Under the pieces are notes generated by a model, which worked only from the letters and a program-made list of their open reading frames with translations, was not told the DNA's origin and made no database searches. A DNA stretch of 64,000 nt, from assembly GCA_019685555.1 (NCBI GenBank), contig JABFQN010000002.1, positions 1 to 64,000 of the forward strand, written 5' to 3'. A program made the position numbers and the translations under genes. This DNA comes from Candidatus Bathyarchaeota archaeon A05DMB-3. GTDB taxonomy: Archaea > Thermoproteota > Bathyarchaeia > Bathyarchaeales > Bathycorpusculaceae. Below, piece after piece: positions 32,708 to 42,014 of this stretch. How positions within the stretch are numbered: the first letter of the stretch is position 1; every line of letters begins with the position of its first letter.

Positions 32708-33454
32708 CTAGGATATGTAAAGTGGAATATCATACTCCTGTGTCTTCCGCATTTTTGTCAGTTCTTGCTGAGTTCTCTTCATCATATCCCTCGCTTTCAG
32801 ACGTATCTCCTCACCCTTTTCTAGAAGTTTTGAAACATCCACCTTCACTCCAGTCAAATTCGCCAACTGTTCCAGCGCTTTGGCTGCCGCTTCCGGGTCT
32901 GGATAGTTAAAGAAGCACTGCGCCAGCAGCGTTAAAGCCGGCACTCCAAGCGTAGCACAGTATTGAAGCATAACCGCTTGAGGTCCAACCATGTAGCCCT
33001 CCTTCAGAATTTCCAATCCCTTGTCTTGAGCTGTTTTCAACATTTCTGGGCTTGAAGCAGCAGCGAAAACCTTTAACTCGTCAAGATCCTGTCTTTCTTG
33101 GACTGGTATGCCGCTCATTGAAATCATCATTTTAACATCTTTACTTCTTCCCCAGTCAATCAGCGCGTGCATAATCGGGTATATCAAGTCCTCTCGGAGG
33201 GCAGTTTCAGAAACCGCTAAAATAATCTGGTTGTTTCCAAAAATCCTTATAGGCGAATGGGGTAAGCCTTCATGTAAAACTATTATGGGTGGAAGAAGCC
33301 TCGAATCCATGTAAGCAGTTTCCTCTAAATTAAGCTCCGAAATCAAATGTGAAGCAGCTATAACGCCTACAAGTCCAACGTCTGGAAAGCCGAAAATCAT
33401 CACAGTTCCTTTTGGAATTTCCTTCTTTTCAATAATTTTGATTTCTTCATTCAA
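32708..33454 (-). CDS. PAC2 family protein
   Basis: About 248 residues. VMIFGFPDVGLVGVIAASHL at the start and GYMVGPQAVMLQYCATLGVP in the middle are characteristic of the PAC2 family, named after a proteasome-assembly chaperone; archaeal members are ATP-grasp-independent proteins of unsettled role in proteasome assembly. TTG 33454 is preceded by GAGGAT, giving the normal N-terminus; the open frame extends to 33532. The C-terminal helix is rich in Arg/Lys and Met. Lies between the XPD-like helicase and Hsp20. Confidence 0.82.
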   Translation of the reverse strand: MNEEIKIIEKKEIPKGTVMIFGFPDVGLVGVIAASHLISELNLEETAYMDSRLLPPIIVLHEGLPHSPIRIFGNNQIILAVSETALREDLIYPIMHALIDWGRSKDVKMMISMSGIPVQERQDLDELKVFAAASSPEMLKTAQDKGLEILKEGYMVGPQAVMLQYCATLGVPALTLLAQCFFNYPDPEAAAKALEQLANLTGVKVDVSKLLEKGEEIRLKARDMMKRTQQELTKMRKTQEYDIPLYIS

Positions 33455-33536
33455 AGTTTTATCCTCTTCAAATGTTCTGTAAGACAAGCTGTAAAAACCT
33501 TGCGGAATAAAAGGAAGGTTATTTGCTTTCAAGCTG

Positions 33537-35660
33537 TTATGCCATAAACTCTTCTATTCTATCGAGGATTTTCTCTATTCTCATGTGGGATTTCATCTCG
33601 TTTCGCCAATCTTCTGGGAAATTGTGTTCAAACTTTCCAGCCGCACGTTTGTCCATGATGATGATTATGCCTTTATCTTCTGGACTGCGTAGGAGTCTTC
33701 CGGCTGACTGGGCTAACGCGTTTAAGCATGGGATGGTGTTTGCATATTCGACGGCTTTTGCCCCAAACTTTTCTTTGAAGTATTGATATAGGGCTTTTTG
33801 GAGTTCTGTTTTCTTTGGGTATGGCAGTCCAATAAGGATGACGGCTGAAAGCATACTTTTTCCTTCCATTGTCATGTCAACCCCCTCGCTTATTTTCCCT
33901 CTTGCAACGCCAAAGACAACACAGTGCCCATTTGTCTGCAGAAACTTCAGCACATCAACAATTTTTGTTCGCTTCTCTTCCACAAGCGACGGTGAATCCA
34001 ACTTCGCCATTTTGACAATTTCTCGCATAACCTCGTAGGATGGGAAGTATACAGCAATCCTCCCTCCAACCTTTTGGATTATCTGGTTTAGGTGTGTGGC
34101 TATGCGCTTCCACTGGATTTCCCCTCGCTTCTCAAACTTTGTTGTAACCGCCTCATCCACAAGGATAAGCCTATTCTCCGATGGGAAGGGGCTTGGGAGC
34201 TCTAAGCTTTGACATCGGCTTCTTTCAAGACCTAAAACATCCATGTAATAGTTCATGTTCCAAAGGGTTCCAGACATGAGGATGGCGGAGCGAAGCTCGT
34301 TTATAACGCTGGTCGCCAAAGACGGGTCAAGACATCTAACTCCAAGTCTCGCCAGTTTCCTTCCATCTTTGTCAACTTCAACCTTGATGTATCTTACATA
34401 GCTGGAACCTGTTAGGCTCACCCAGTCCAAAATGAAGTCGGCACATCGGGCAAGGTAAGATACGGGGCTTTTTCCCAACTCGCTTCTTTTCTGGCGTACA
34501 AATTCTCCCTTATCGGCGAGTTCTTGAAGGATTTCAAGAAGTTTATCATGATTAAAATTAAGCTTCTTGGCTAAAGCCTCGGTTAAGGCTTCTCCCTCAA
34601 TTATGTGTTCAACATCTAACCCGTAATTTCTGTAAACCTTCCTTCCAAAATCCATCATAACTTCATGCAAAGCCTTCAAAAAGTCGAAATCGTCAACTTC
34701 AAAGGTTTTAACTTCTTTTTGCGCTCTTCGCACAGACCTTGAAGAAAGTTCGTCTGAAAATATGCCCGCCGCATAGTAGGGTAGGCTGTGAGCTTCATCG
34801 AAGACGCAGTTTACGTCTTTGACACGGATGCCTGCCCTGCCCAAAATCGAGCCGCGAATGGCTTCAACGAGAATGTAATTGTAATTGCCTACCACAATGT
34901 CTGCATACCTCGTTAGAATTTTTGTTACCTCGTAGGGGCAAAGTTCCTCATCGCGGCATATTCCATAAACCTCGTCCGGCAAAATGGGTCCAATCTTCTT
35001 TATTTTACCCACAACATTGTAAGCGTGCCAGCTTGGCTTCCATCCGCTGTATGTTTTGTCAAAGTATTTGCATGCACCACCAAAGACGCCTTCCTTTAAG
35101 CCCTTACAATAGTAAAGGAAATCTCTATAGCTTATGTCCTTGAGTTTTTGGTCTTCAACTGCGTGGGGGCACATTTCCTTTTTACTTTTAAAAATTGAAG
35201 CTGTGAAGTTTACGCCGCAGTGCTCTTTAATGTTTTTCAGTTCTCTAGCGTAAATTTCAAGCTGGTTTTTCGTTCTAGTTAGGGCTACAAGCCTCCCCAA
35301 CGATGGATTTACCTCTTTAGCCGCGAAAAAGGCTGTTAAAACTGAGATGGACTTTCCAGTGCCGCAAGGTGAAGAAAGCAACCCTATTTTTCCGTTTCTC
35401 ATGACTTCGTAGGCAAATTTTATGGCGTTAAGTTGGAAGGGACGAAAGCTTGGGTATGGAAAGAACTCTTTAACCAAACCCTTAAAATGGTCGCCCGCGC
35501 CTTTTTCCTCTCTCTTTGCTACCGTTGTGCAGGCGGTCTTTTTTGTAAGCAAGGTTCCGCAGTTTCCACAGAAACGACTCTTCAAATATTCGCTAAGAGC
35601 GTAGGTTTTTCCGCATCGGCGACAAATGTACTGCATATCCATTTCTGGGTTTTCACTCAA
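33537..35660 (-). CDS. XPD/Rad3-like superfamily 2 helicase with N-terminal zinc ribbon
   Basis: 707 residues. An added N-terminal zinc ribbon (YICRRCGKTY...FCGNCG) precedes the helicase. Walker A is LLSSPCGTGKSISVL, the DEAH box is NCVFDEAHSLPYYA, and the C-terminal motif VI is LAQSAGRLLRSPEDKG. Cysteines in KKEMCPHA, FLYYCKGL, GGACKYF and GICRDEELCPYE sit where XPD carries its [4Fe-4S] cluster. It unwinds DNA 5' to 3', probably in repair. The zinc ribbon is an addition that classical archaeal XPD lacks; a DinG-like or separate subfamily is possible. Divergent from XPF. Confidence 0.87.
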   Translation of the reverse strand: MSENPEMDMQYICRRCGKTYALSEYLKSRFCGNCGTLLTKKTACTTVAKREEKGAGDHFKGLVKEFFPYPSFRPFQLNAIKFAYEVMRNGKIGLLSSPCGTGKSISVLTAFFAAKEVNPSLGRLVALTRTKNQLEIYARELKNIKEHCGVNFTASIFKSKKEMCPHAVEDQKLKDISYRDFLYYCKGLKEGVFGGACKYFDKTYSGWKPSWHAYNVVGKIKKIGPILPDEVYGICRDEELCPYEVTKILTRYADIVVGNYNYILVEAIRGSILGRAGIRVKDVNCVFDEAHSLPYYAAGIFSDELSSRSVRRAQKEVKTFEVDDFDFLKALHEVMMDFGRKVYRNYGLDVEHIIEGEALTEALAKKLNFNHDKLLEILQELADKGEFVRQKRSELGKSPVSYLARCADFILDWVSLTGSSYVRYIKVEVDKDGRKLARLGVRCLDPSLATSVINELRSAILMSGTLWNMNYYMDVLGLERSRCQSLELPSPFPSENRLILVDEAVTTKFEKRGEIQWKRIATHLNQIIQKVGGRIAVYFPSYEVMREIVKMAKLDSPSLVEEKRTKIVDVLKFLQTNGHCVVFGVARGKISEGVDMTMEGKSMLSAVILIGLPYPKKTELQKALYQYFKEKFGAKAVEYANTIPCLNALAQSAGRLLRSPEDKGIIIIMDKRAAGKFEHNFPEDWRNEMKSHMRIEKILDRIEEFMA

Positions 35661-35765
35661 TTCAGTAATGGCTTTCGGAATAAAAGAAGTTTGCCTATTA
35701 CGCTTTACAAAACACTTAGGTTTAAGTTTAAGCCCAAGCCATTTTAAACGTGGGGTGGCACAACC

Positions 35766-36434
35766 TTGTCAAACGAGTTTAAGCCAACAGTTTTTGCCGA
35801 TGTCCGGGAAAGCATGGATGTTAAAGATTATTTGAAGGAGTTTGGCTGCGAAGTTATAGAGAAGGCTTTGGCGCCAGCAGACTACGTTGTTGCCGAGGAT
35901 TACGCCGTTGAAAGGAAGGAGCTCCACGACTTTTTCCGCTCAGTTTTCGACGGCAGACTTTTTGAACAAGCTGAAAGATTGGCAAAAACCTATGATAACG
36001 CTTGCTTGGTTGTTGAGGGAGATGTTGTTTACGCCATAAGAGGTGTTCGCACTCCCCAAGCCTTTTGGGGCGCACTAGCAAAGGTTATGGCAAGCCACCA
36101 CATTTCCGTAGTATTCACACCAGACGAGGCGCACACAGCCATGTTTCTTTGCGCGCTGGCTAAAAAACTGCAAGAGGAAGAAAGGCGAAAAGTAGCTGTT
36201 AAGCATAAGCCGAAAATGTACACCCTTAGGCAGAGGCAACTCTTACTCATACAAAGCTTGCCGCAAGTAGGTCCTGAAAGGGCTGAAACTCTCCTTAGAA
36301 GGTTTGGAAGCGTTAGACGTGTTTTCCAAGCTTCAAAAAGGGAATTGTTGTCGGTAAAAGGATTGGGCGAAAAAACAGTAAAAGCCATAACAGAGGTTTT
36401 AGACACAAAATATCCTGGACTGGAGCAGCAATAG
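35766..36434 (+). CDS. xpf: XPF-type structure-specific endonuclease (short form)
   Basis: 222 residues. An ERCC4 nuclease domain (FADVRESMDVKDYLKEFGCE, the catalytic VERKELHDFF) and a tandem helix-hairpin-helix domain (LPQVGPERAETLLRRFGSVR, SVKGLGEKTVKAITEVL). There is no helicase domain, as in crenarchaeal XPF and unlike euryarchaeal Hef, which supports a TACK assignment. It cuts branched DNA and needs PCNA in Sulfolobus. TTG 35766 follows GGGGTGG. Divergent from the XPD-like helicase. Confidence 0.92.
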   Translation: MSNEFKPTVFADVRESMDVKDYLKEFGCEVIEKALAPADYVVAEDYAVERKELHDFFRSVFDGRLFEQAERLAKTYDNACLVVEGDVVYAIRGVRTPQAFWGALAKVMASHHISVVFTPDEAHTAMFLCALAKKLQEEERRKVAVKHKPKMYTLRQRQLLLIQSLPQVGPERAETLLRRFGSVRRVFQASKRELLSVKGLGEKTVKAITEVLDTKYPGLEQQ

Positions 36435-36440
36435 CCGTTT

Positions 36441-37120
36441 TCAAACGTGCTTTCTTCCGTAGTCGCATAATTCTATTAATGGGCATTCCTTGCACTTTGG
36501 GTTTTGCGCCCTACAAGTGTATTTTGCTAGAAGCCAAAGTAGCCCGCCTATTCTTTCACTTTTAGGAAGGAAACATTTAACAGCCTCTTGAACTTCACTG
36601 TATTTCGCGTTTTCCTTCACTAAACCAAGTCTTTTTGCGATGCGGTCAATGTGCGTGTCCACAACGAAAACTTCATGGTGTCCGTGCCGACTTGAAAGAA
36701 GCACATCTGCAGTCTTTTCCCCTATTCCCGGCAGTTCCATAAGCTTCCTTTTTGCTTCATCTTTCGGCAAGGCTAAAACATCGTTTAAGTTGCCGTGAAA
36801 CTTTTCTAAACAGCCTTTGATGTTTCCTTAATTCTTTTTGACTTAACATTGTATAATCCGCCACGCCTAATTGCTTCTCTAATTTCGTTTAAATCCGCCC
36901 CAGCTAAAACTTCTGGTTTAACCTCAAACCTTGCGGCTAAACCCTCATATGCTCTAACACAGTTAATCTCGCTGGTGTTTTGGCTTAAAACCGTTATAAT
37001 AAGGTTCTTGAATGGGTCGGAGAAAACATCTTTAGGATATTCTACAGGCCACCAGTATTTGCCATACTTCGCTTCCAAGACTGGAATTAATTCCGGATCT
37101 AAAACCTTCATGGTTATCAC
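36441..37120 (-). pseudogene. nth: endonuclease III (nth) split by a one-base frameshift
   Basis: The 5' part (36806-37120) reads YGKYWWPVEYPKDVFSDPFK, LIITVLSQNTSEINCVRAYE, GGLYNVKSKRIKETSKAV and then hits TAG. The 3' part (36441 to about 36810) carries LEKFHGNLNDVLALPK, the helix-hairpin-helix with catalytic lysine LPGIGEKTADVLL, the aspartate in VVDTHIDRIAKRLG and the FeS cysteines CRAQNPKCKECPLIELC. The frame is restored if one T is added to the minus-strand GTTTA at about 36810, giving AVLEKFHGN. All catalytic features are intact, so a sequencing or assembly error is as likely as real decay. Product would cut DNA at oxidised pyrimidines. Confidence 0.83.
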
Positions 37121-37187
37121 AAAATATACTATACTGAAGGTTTAAATGTATTTAAGGATGTAAGCAGTCTTAAATCTGGAGAATGCC

Positions 37188-38522
37188 ATGGCGCTGGAAA
37201 GACTTGGCTCATCGCTTCACGAGGCTTTAAGGAAGCTTTTCAGAGCTGCAGTTGTGGATGAGGCTGCTGTTAAAGAGCTTGTCAGAGATGTGCAGCGGGC
37301 TTTGCTGCAAGCAGACGTAAACGTTCAGCTAGTTCTTGACATTTCTAAACGTATAGAGGAGAGAGCCCTTAAAGAAAAGGTTCCACCCGGCATTTCACGA
37401 CGCGAACACGTTATTAAAGTTGTTTATGAAGAGTTGACGCGTTTTCTAGGCGAAAAGCCTGTTCCGTTAAAGGTGGAGCCGGGCAAAAGAAAAGTCTTAA
37501 TGCTTGTGGGAATCCAAGGCTCGGGGAAAACAACTGCTGCGGCTAAACTTGTAAGATACTTCCAGAAAAGAGGCTTAAAACCCGCCCTAATATGTGCGGA
37601 CACCTATCGCCCAGGAGCCTTCGACCAACTTCAGCAATTAGCCAACAGAATAAATGTGCCCGTTTACGGCGATGCCAAAGCCAAAGACCCGGTTAAAGTA
37701 GCCCTTGAAGGCTTGAAACTGTTCAGCGACAAAGACATTGTCATAGTGGATACGGCTGGGCGCCACAAGGAGGAGCGGGAACTAATTAAAGAAATGAAGA
37801 TGCTTGAGGAGAAAATCAAGCCGAATGAGGTTATGCTGGTCATAGACGGCACTATTGGACAGCAAGCCCTTGTGCAAGCCAAAGCCTTCAATGAAGCAAC
37901 TTCTATAGGCTCCATACTCGTAACAAAGTTAGACGGCTCAGCAAGGGGAGGAGGCGCCTTATCCGCTGTTGTGGCAACTGGTGCACCAATAAAGTTCATA
38001 AGCACTGGCGAAAAAATCGAGGATATTGAACCTTTTGTTCCATCCCGTTTTGTCGGCCGACTCCTCGGCATGGGCGACCTAGAAACCCTAATTGAAAGGG
38101 TGCGGGAAGCCGAAGTTAAGGTTCCAGAGAAAAAGGCTAAGGCTATTCTAAGCGGCAAATTCACGTTAACAGACATGTATGAACAGTTTGAAGCCATGCG
38201 TAAAATGGGGCCTTTCCAGAAAATTTTGAAAATGTTTCCGGGAATGTCCTATAATGTGCCAGAAGATATGCTTGAAACAGCTGAAGGCAAACTGGAAAAG
38301 TGGCGGGTCATAATCCAGTCCATGACTCCTGAAGAGAGGGAAAACCCGAAAATTTTTAACGCTTCAAGGATAAGGCGTGTGGCGCGGGGTTCTGGAGCTG
38401 GCGAAAAAGATGTTAAAGAACTTTTGAAACAGTACAGCCTTATGCGGAAAATGTTGAAAACTCTGCGGAGAAAGAAGCGGCTGCCCTTCTTTGGAAAAGG
38501 TTTACCTTTGGATGTAGGCTAA
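37188..38522 (+). CDS. srp54: signal recognition particle GTPase SRP54
   Basis: 444 residues. N domain, G domain with GIQGSGKTTAAAKLVRYFQK, DTYRPGAFDQLQQL, DTAGRHKEERELIKEMKM, TKLDGSARGGGALSAV, and a methionine-rich M domain (MSYNVPEDMLETAEGKLEKW, IQSMTPEERENP, SLMRKMLKTL) that binds 7S RNA and the signal peptide. Divergent from nth; a TTTAAATG element about 45 bp before the ATG and GGAG ten bases before it serve for expression. Start of a long plus-strand run of translation genes. Confidence 0.97.
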   Translation: MALERLGSSLHEALRKLFRAAVVDEAAVKELVRDVQRALLQADVNVQLVLDISKRIEERALKEKVPPGISRREHVIKVVYEELTRFLGEKPVPLKVEPGKRKVLMLVGIQGSGKTTAAAKLVRYFQKRGLKPALICADTYRPGAFDQLQQLANRINVPVYGDAKAKDPVKVALEGLKLFSDKDIVIVDTAGRHKEERELIKEMKMLEEKIKPNEVMLVIDGTIGQQALVQAKAFNEATSIGSILVTKLDGSARGGGALSAVVATGAPIKFISTGEKIEDIEPFVPSRFVGRLLGMGDLETLIERVREAEVKVPEKKAKAILSGKFTLTDMYEQFEAMRKMGPFQKILKMFPGMSYNVPEDMLETAEGKLEKWRVIIQSMTPEERENPKIFNASRIRRVARGSGAGEKDVKELLKQYSLMRKMLKTLRRKKRLPFFGKGLPLDVG

Positions 38523-38549
38523 CAGCAAATAGCAGAAAAGGGAGTTTCA

Positions 38550-39881
38550 GTGAACGTTCTGGAAAAGGCTTTGAAAATGCTTGAGAGGCATCCTCTATGC
38601 AACCATTGCTTAGGGAGACAGTTTGCTTTTCTAGGACAAGGAATGGAAAACGAGGAAAGGGGCAGAATACTGAAAAATGTTCTGGTGATGGAAGCCCAAG
38701 CACTAGCCCGCTTCAAAAAGGAGGAAGGAGTACGCATCCTTAAAATCCTTGCAACAAATGGTTTCTCAAAACTGGCTGAAGAAACCCTCCGCAAAATTAG
38801 AAGCAGTGTCCCTAAGAAAGCCTTTCCCAAAACATGTTTTCTATGTGAGAATTGTTTTGAAACAGTTGACGATTTGGCAAAGAATGCCATCGAAAAGCTT
38901 AGCAAATACGAGTACAATACCTTTCTAGTCGGCATAGAATTACCAGTCAAGGTTGAGGAACGTGAAGACGAGTTTAGGGCTAGGTTTAATGTGGAATATG
39001 GTGAAAGCATTAAACTTGAATTTGGAAGACTTTTAAGCGCAAAAATCGCCCTCTACAGCGGCGGCAAAAAGGTGGAATTTCGAAAGCCGGAGATTGTGGT
39101 GCTTCTTAATCCCATGACAGAGGAAATACGGGTCCAGGTTAACCCCCTCTTCATAGCGGGACGTTACAAGAAACTTGCCAGAGGAATACCCCAATCAAAA
39201 TGGTTCTGCACAAACTGCATGGGAAGGGGCTGCGAGAAATGTAACTGGACTGGGAAAATGTATCCAGAATCTGTAGAAGAAATAATAAGCCAGCCTTTTC
39301 AGGAGGCAACAGGTGGCGTTAAAACTTCTTTTCATGCTTCTGGAAGAGAGGACATAGACGCACGCATGCTCGGCAAGGGAAGACCCTTCGTAATAGAGAT
39401 TTCCCAGCCTAGAAAACGTTTTATAGACCTCAAAAAACTTGAGGAAACCGTAAACACTTATGCAAAGGGCAAGGTTGAAATTTCAAGTTTACGTTTTGTG
39501 GACAAGGATTTTGTTAGGAAACTAAAGAAGGCAGAATCAGCGCGCAAGGAGTACCGCGTCACCGTAGAGTTTGAAAAAGATGTTTCGGATGCTGACTTAA
39601 AACTATTGGAAGAGAAACTAAGCAACACTGTTGTCAAGCAGAGAACTCCAGCCCGCGTCTTGCATAGGCGTGCAGATTTGACACGGGAAAAGTACATATA
39701 TAAGGTGAAGGTAAGAAGATTGTCGCCGAAAAAGGCTGAAATGCGAATTCGCTGTGAAGGAGGACTATATGTAAAAGAACTGGTGGCTGGTGATGATGGA
39801 CGTACCTCTCCCAGCGTCTCAGAGATTCTTGGCCAAAGAGCGAAGCCTATAAAACTTGATGTTTTAAACGTAATTATATGA
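38550..39881 (+). CDS. pus10: tRNA pseudouridine synthase Pus10
   Basis: 443 residues. An N-terminal Cys region (CNHCLGRQF, CFLCENCF) precedes a THUMP-like and a catalytic domain. WFCTNCMGRGCEKCNWTGKM carries further zinc-type cysteines; the catalytic aspartate lies in ASGREDIDARMLGKGRPFV, a region unique to Pus10. It makes pseudouridine 54/55 in the T-loop of archaeal tRNA. GTG start 27 bp after srp54. Confidence 0.95.
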   Translation: MNVLEKALKMLERHPLCNHCLGRQFAFLGQGMENEERGRILKNVLVMEAQALARFKKEEGVRILKILATNGFSKLAEETLRKIRSSVPKKAFPKTCFLCENCFETVDDLAKNAIEKLSKYEYNTFLVGIELPVKVEEREDEFRARFNVEYGESIKLEFGRLLSAKIALYSGGKKVEFRKPEIVVLLNPMTEEIRVQVNPLFIAGRYKKLARGIPQSKWFCTNCMGRGCEKCNWTGKMYPESVEEIISQPFQEATGGVKTSFHASGREDIDARMLGKGRPFVIEISQPRKRFIDLKKLEETVNTYAKGKVEISSLRFVDKDFVRKLKKAESARKEYRVTVEFEKDVSDADLKLLEEKLSNTVVKQRTPARVLHRRADLTREKYIYKVKVRRLSPKKAEMRIRCEGGLYVKELVAGDDGRTSPSVSEILGQRAKPIKLDVLNVII

Positions 39882-39900
39882 GTTAGGGGAATGATGGAAA

Positions 39901-40194
39901 GTGAAAAAGTCTAAGGGATTTCGGTCAAAAACGCGCCGTCTCCTTAAAAAGAAGCCTAGAGAAAAGGGAAAAATAAGACTTGGCAAGCTACTCTGCGAGT
40001 ACCATCCAGGCAACAGCGTAGTCATTAAAATAGACCCCAGCGTCCAAAAAGGCATGCCTCATAAGCGTTATCATGGAAAGGTGGGTACGATTGTTGGCAA
40101 ACGCGGAAGAAGCTATATTGTAAATGTCACTCAAGGGGATGCTGTTAAGGAAATCATCGTTAGACCTGAACATTTAGAACCATATGGAGGATAA
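39901..40194 (+). CDS. rpl21e: ribosomal protein L21e
   Basis: 97 residues, highly basic: SKGFRSKTRRLLKKKPREKG, then YHPGNSVVIKIDPSVQKGMP, HKRYHGKVGTIVGKRGRSYI. Matches eL21 of the large subunit. GTG start; 5 bp before the Rpo4 gene. Confidence 0.96.
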   Translation: MKKSKGFRSKTRRLLKKKPREKGKIRLGKLLCEYHPGNSVVIKIDPSVQKGMPHKRYHGKVGTIVGKRGRSYIVNVTQGDAVKEIIVRPEHLEPYGG

Positions 40195-40199
40195 CTGAA

Positions 40200-40547
40200 A
40201 TGTTGGAAAAGCCGGAGACAGAGAAAGTTAAGGAGAAGACCTTGGCCACTCCTCAAGTTAAAAAGTTGCTGGAGGAACTTGGCGAGGAAAACCTTGACCA
40301 GTTTCAAAGACGTGTCCTTGACTATGCATCTAAGTTTTCTAAAGTTGACGCTGAGGCCGCTGAAAAACTTGTGAAGAAGCTTGCTGAGGAGTTTGACTTA
40401 GAAGAAACCGAAGCAGTTCAAATTGTCAATTGTATGCCTAAAAGTGTAGAAGAGCTTAGAGCTTTTCTTGGTGGTGGGCGTAAAATTATTGAGTCTTCGA
40501 AGTTGGAAGCAATGGTTAAACTTTTAAACGAATACAGATTGAAGTAA
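40200..40547 (+). CDS. rpoF: DNA-directed RNA polymerase subunit Rpo4 (RpoF)
   Basis: 115 residues. EKTLATPQVKKLLEELGEEN, LDYASKFSKVDAEAAEKLVK and VQIVNCMPKSVEELRAFLGG match Rpb4/RpoF. It pairs with Rpo7, encoded at 59.7-60.3 kb, to form the polymerase stalk. The L21e-rpoF-DUF655-dim1 order is a classic archaeal cluster. Confidence 0.94.
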   Translation: MLEKPETEKVKEKTLATPQVKKLLEELGEENLDQFQRRVLDYASKFSKVDAEAAEKLVKKLAEEFDLEETEAVQIVNCMPKSVEELRAFLGGGRKIIESSKLEAMVKLLNEYRLK

Positions 40548-40605
40548 TTCCTAAAGTTCCCTACTAATTTTAGATGTTAATGAAAAGGCTGAAAAGGCGA
40601 ATGTG

Positions 40606-41172
40606 ATGGAGAAGAGGTACGAAGAGTACGCTTATGTTCTGGATTTTCTCCCCCACGGGCGGCCTGGTGTACGGGTCACTGGGAGGGCTGGTTACAGAGC
40701 GGGAGCCCTTGTTCAGCTTGTTGGCGAAGAGTTTTTCACACTTTTGGAAGCCCTAGTTAAAGAGGGCGTTTCCCTTAAACCTCATGACAAGGTTTATGTT
40801 GGAAAGGAAGCCCGTGAAGAAATCACTTACATTATTGGGCGGATAGGCTATGACGAGTTGACAGCCGCCGCGAAGATGGAGCTTCCAGCGGTTATAAGCC
40901 GCATAGTGCTTAACCGCGAGAAATGGTTCGTAAACTTCTTTAATACGGCGCAAGCTATAACCCCTAGAATGCACGCCCTCGAACTGATTCCGGGCATAGG
41001 CAAAAAATACATGTGGCAAGTCATTAACGAACGGGAAAAGAAGCCTTTCGAAAGCTTTGAAGACTTGCAGAAGCGCACCGAAATACCTAACCCTGTCAAG
41101 CTTATAACAAAAAGGATTTTGGAAGAACTGTCTGGCGAAAGCAAATACCGCCTATTCACCAGAGCGCGCTGA
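40606..41172 (+). CDS. DUF655 family protein
   Basis: About 188 residues. An N-terminal beta barrel (YAYVLDFLPHGRPGVRVTGR, LVGEEFFTLLEALVKEG) and a C-terminal helix-hairpin-helix (LELIPGIGKKYMWQVINERE) with a basic tail. Archaeal DUF655 proteins always sit near rpoF and dim1 and likely bind RNA; the function is unknown. ATG 40606 directly follows a GTG at 40603. Confidence 0.88.
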   Translation: MEKRYEEYAYVLDFLPHGRPGVRVTGRAGYRAGALVQLVGEEFFTLLEALVKEGVSLKPHDKVYVGKEAREEITYIIGRIGYDELTAAAKMELPAVISRIVLNREKWFVNFFNTAQAITPRMHALELIPGIGKKYMWQVINEREKKPFESFEDLQKRTEIPNPVKLITKRILEELSGESKYRLFTRAR

Positions 41173-41195
41173 AACTGGCGGTTGGTTAAGGCTTT

Positions 41196-42014
41196 ATGAG
41201 CATTTTGGAAAAAACGAAGTTCCTCCTTCGAAAGCATCGAATTTTCCCGAAGAAACGTTTAGGACAGCACTTCACTGTTGATTCTTCAATTTTTCAGCGT
41301 ATGGCTGAGTGTGCAGCACTTACACGCGGCGATGTTGTGTTGGACATAGGTGCGGGTTTAGGTTTCTTGACCCGTTTTTTGGCTGAAAGGTGTGAGAAGG
41401 TTTTGGCTGTTGAAGTGGATTTAAGGCTTGTTTGGGTTTTGCGGGAACTCCTCAAAGACTTACCAAACGTGGTGGTGGTTGAAGGCGACGTTTTCAAGGT
41501 TCAATTTCCACCTTTCAACAAGGTTGTTTCCATACCATCATACAACATTTCCTCAGCTTTGATTCAGTGGCTTTTCGGCAAAGACTTCGATTGTGCAGTT
41601 TTGGTTTTCCAAAAAGAATTTGCAAATCGGCTTTTAGCTTCTGTTGGAAGCGAGGATTATGGCTGGTTAACTGTTCTCGCTTATCACCATTTTGAGGTTG
41701 AACTTTTCGACGAGGTGCCGAAATGGATGTTTTATCCCCCGCCCGAAGTTGACTCAGTAATCGTTCGCTTAAAGCCTAGGGTTCCGCCTCCATTTCATGT
41801 CAAAGATGAGGCGTTTTTTAGGCGGCTTGTGCAGACGCTTTTCACGCAGCGAAACAGAAAAGTAAGAAATGCTGTTCAATCCTTCATCAAAAAACAATGG
41901 GTCTTTGCAGGAGAATCCGCCAAAAAAGTTGCCTTTGTCCCGTTTCACGAAAGACGTGTGCGGGAGTTGGCGCCTGAAGACTTTGGTGAATTGGCGAATG
42001 TCCTTTCCAGTTAA
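41196..42014 (+). CDS. ksgA: rRNA adenine dimethyltransferase (Dim1/KsgA)
   Basis: 272 residues. KRLGQHFTVDSSIFQRMAE and the SAM site DVVLDIGAGLGFLTRFLAE place it firmly in the family that dimethylates two adjacent adenines near the 3' end of 16S rRNA. The normally conserved NLPY motif IV reads SIPSYNISS here, i.e. the Asn and the following Leu-Pro are displaced or replaced. The C-terminal helical RNA-binding domain (TLFTQRNRKVRNAVQSFI) is intact. The start codon follows a GGTTGGTTAAGG leader. Overlaps the next gene by 17 bp. Confidence 0.92.
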   Translation: MSILEKTKFLLRKHRIFPKKRLGQHFTVDSSIFQRMAECAALTRGDVVLDIGAGLGFLTRFLAERCEKVLAVEVDLRLVWVLRELLKDLPNVVVVEGDVFKVQFPPFNKVVSIPSYNISSALIQWLFGKDFDCAVLVFQKEFANRLLASVGSEDYGWLTVLAYHHFEVELFDEVPKWMFYPPPEVDSVIVRLKPRVPPPFHVKDEAFFRRLVQTLFTQRNRKVRNAVQSFIKKQWVFAGESAKKVAFVPFHERRVRELAPEDFGELANVLSS

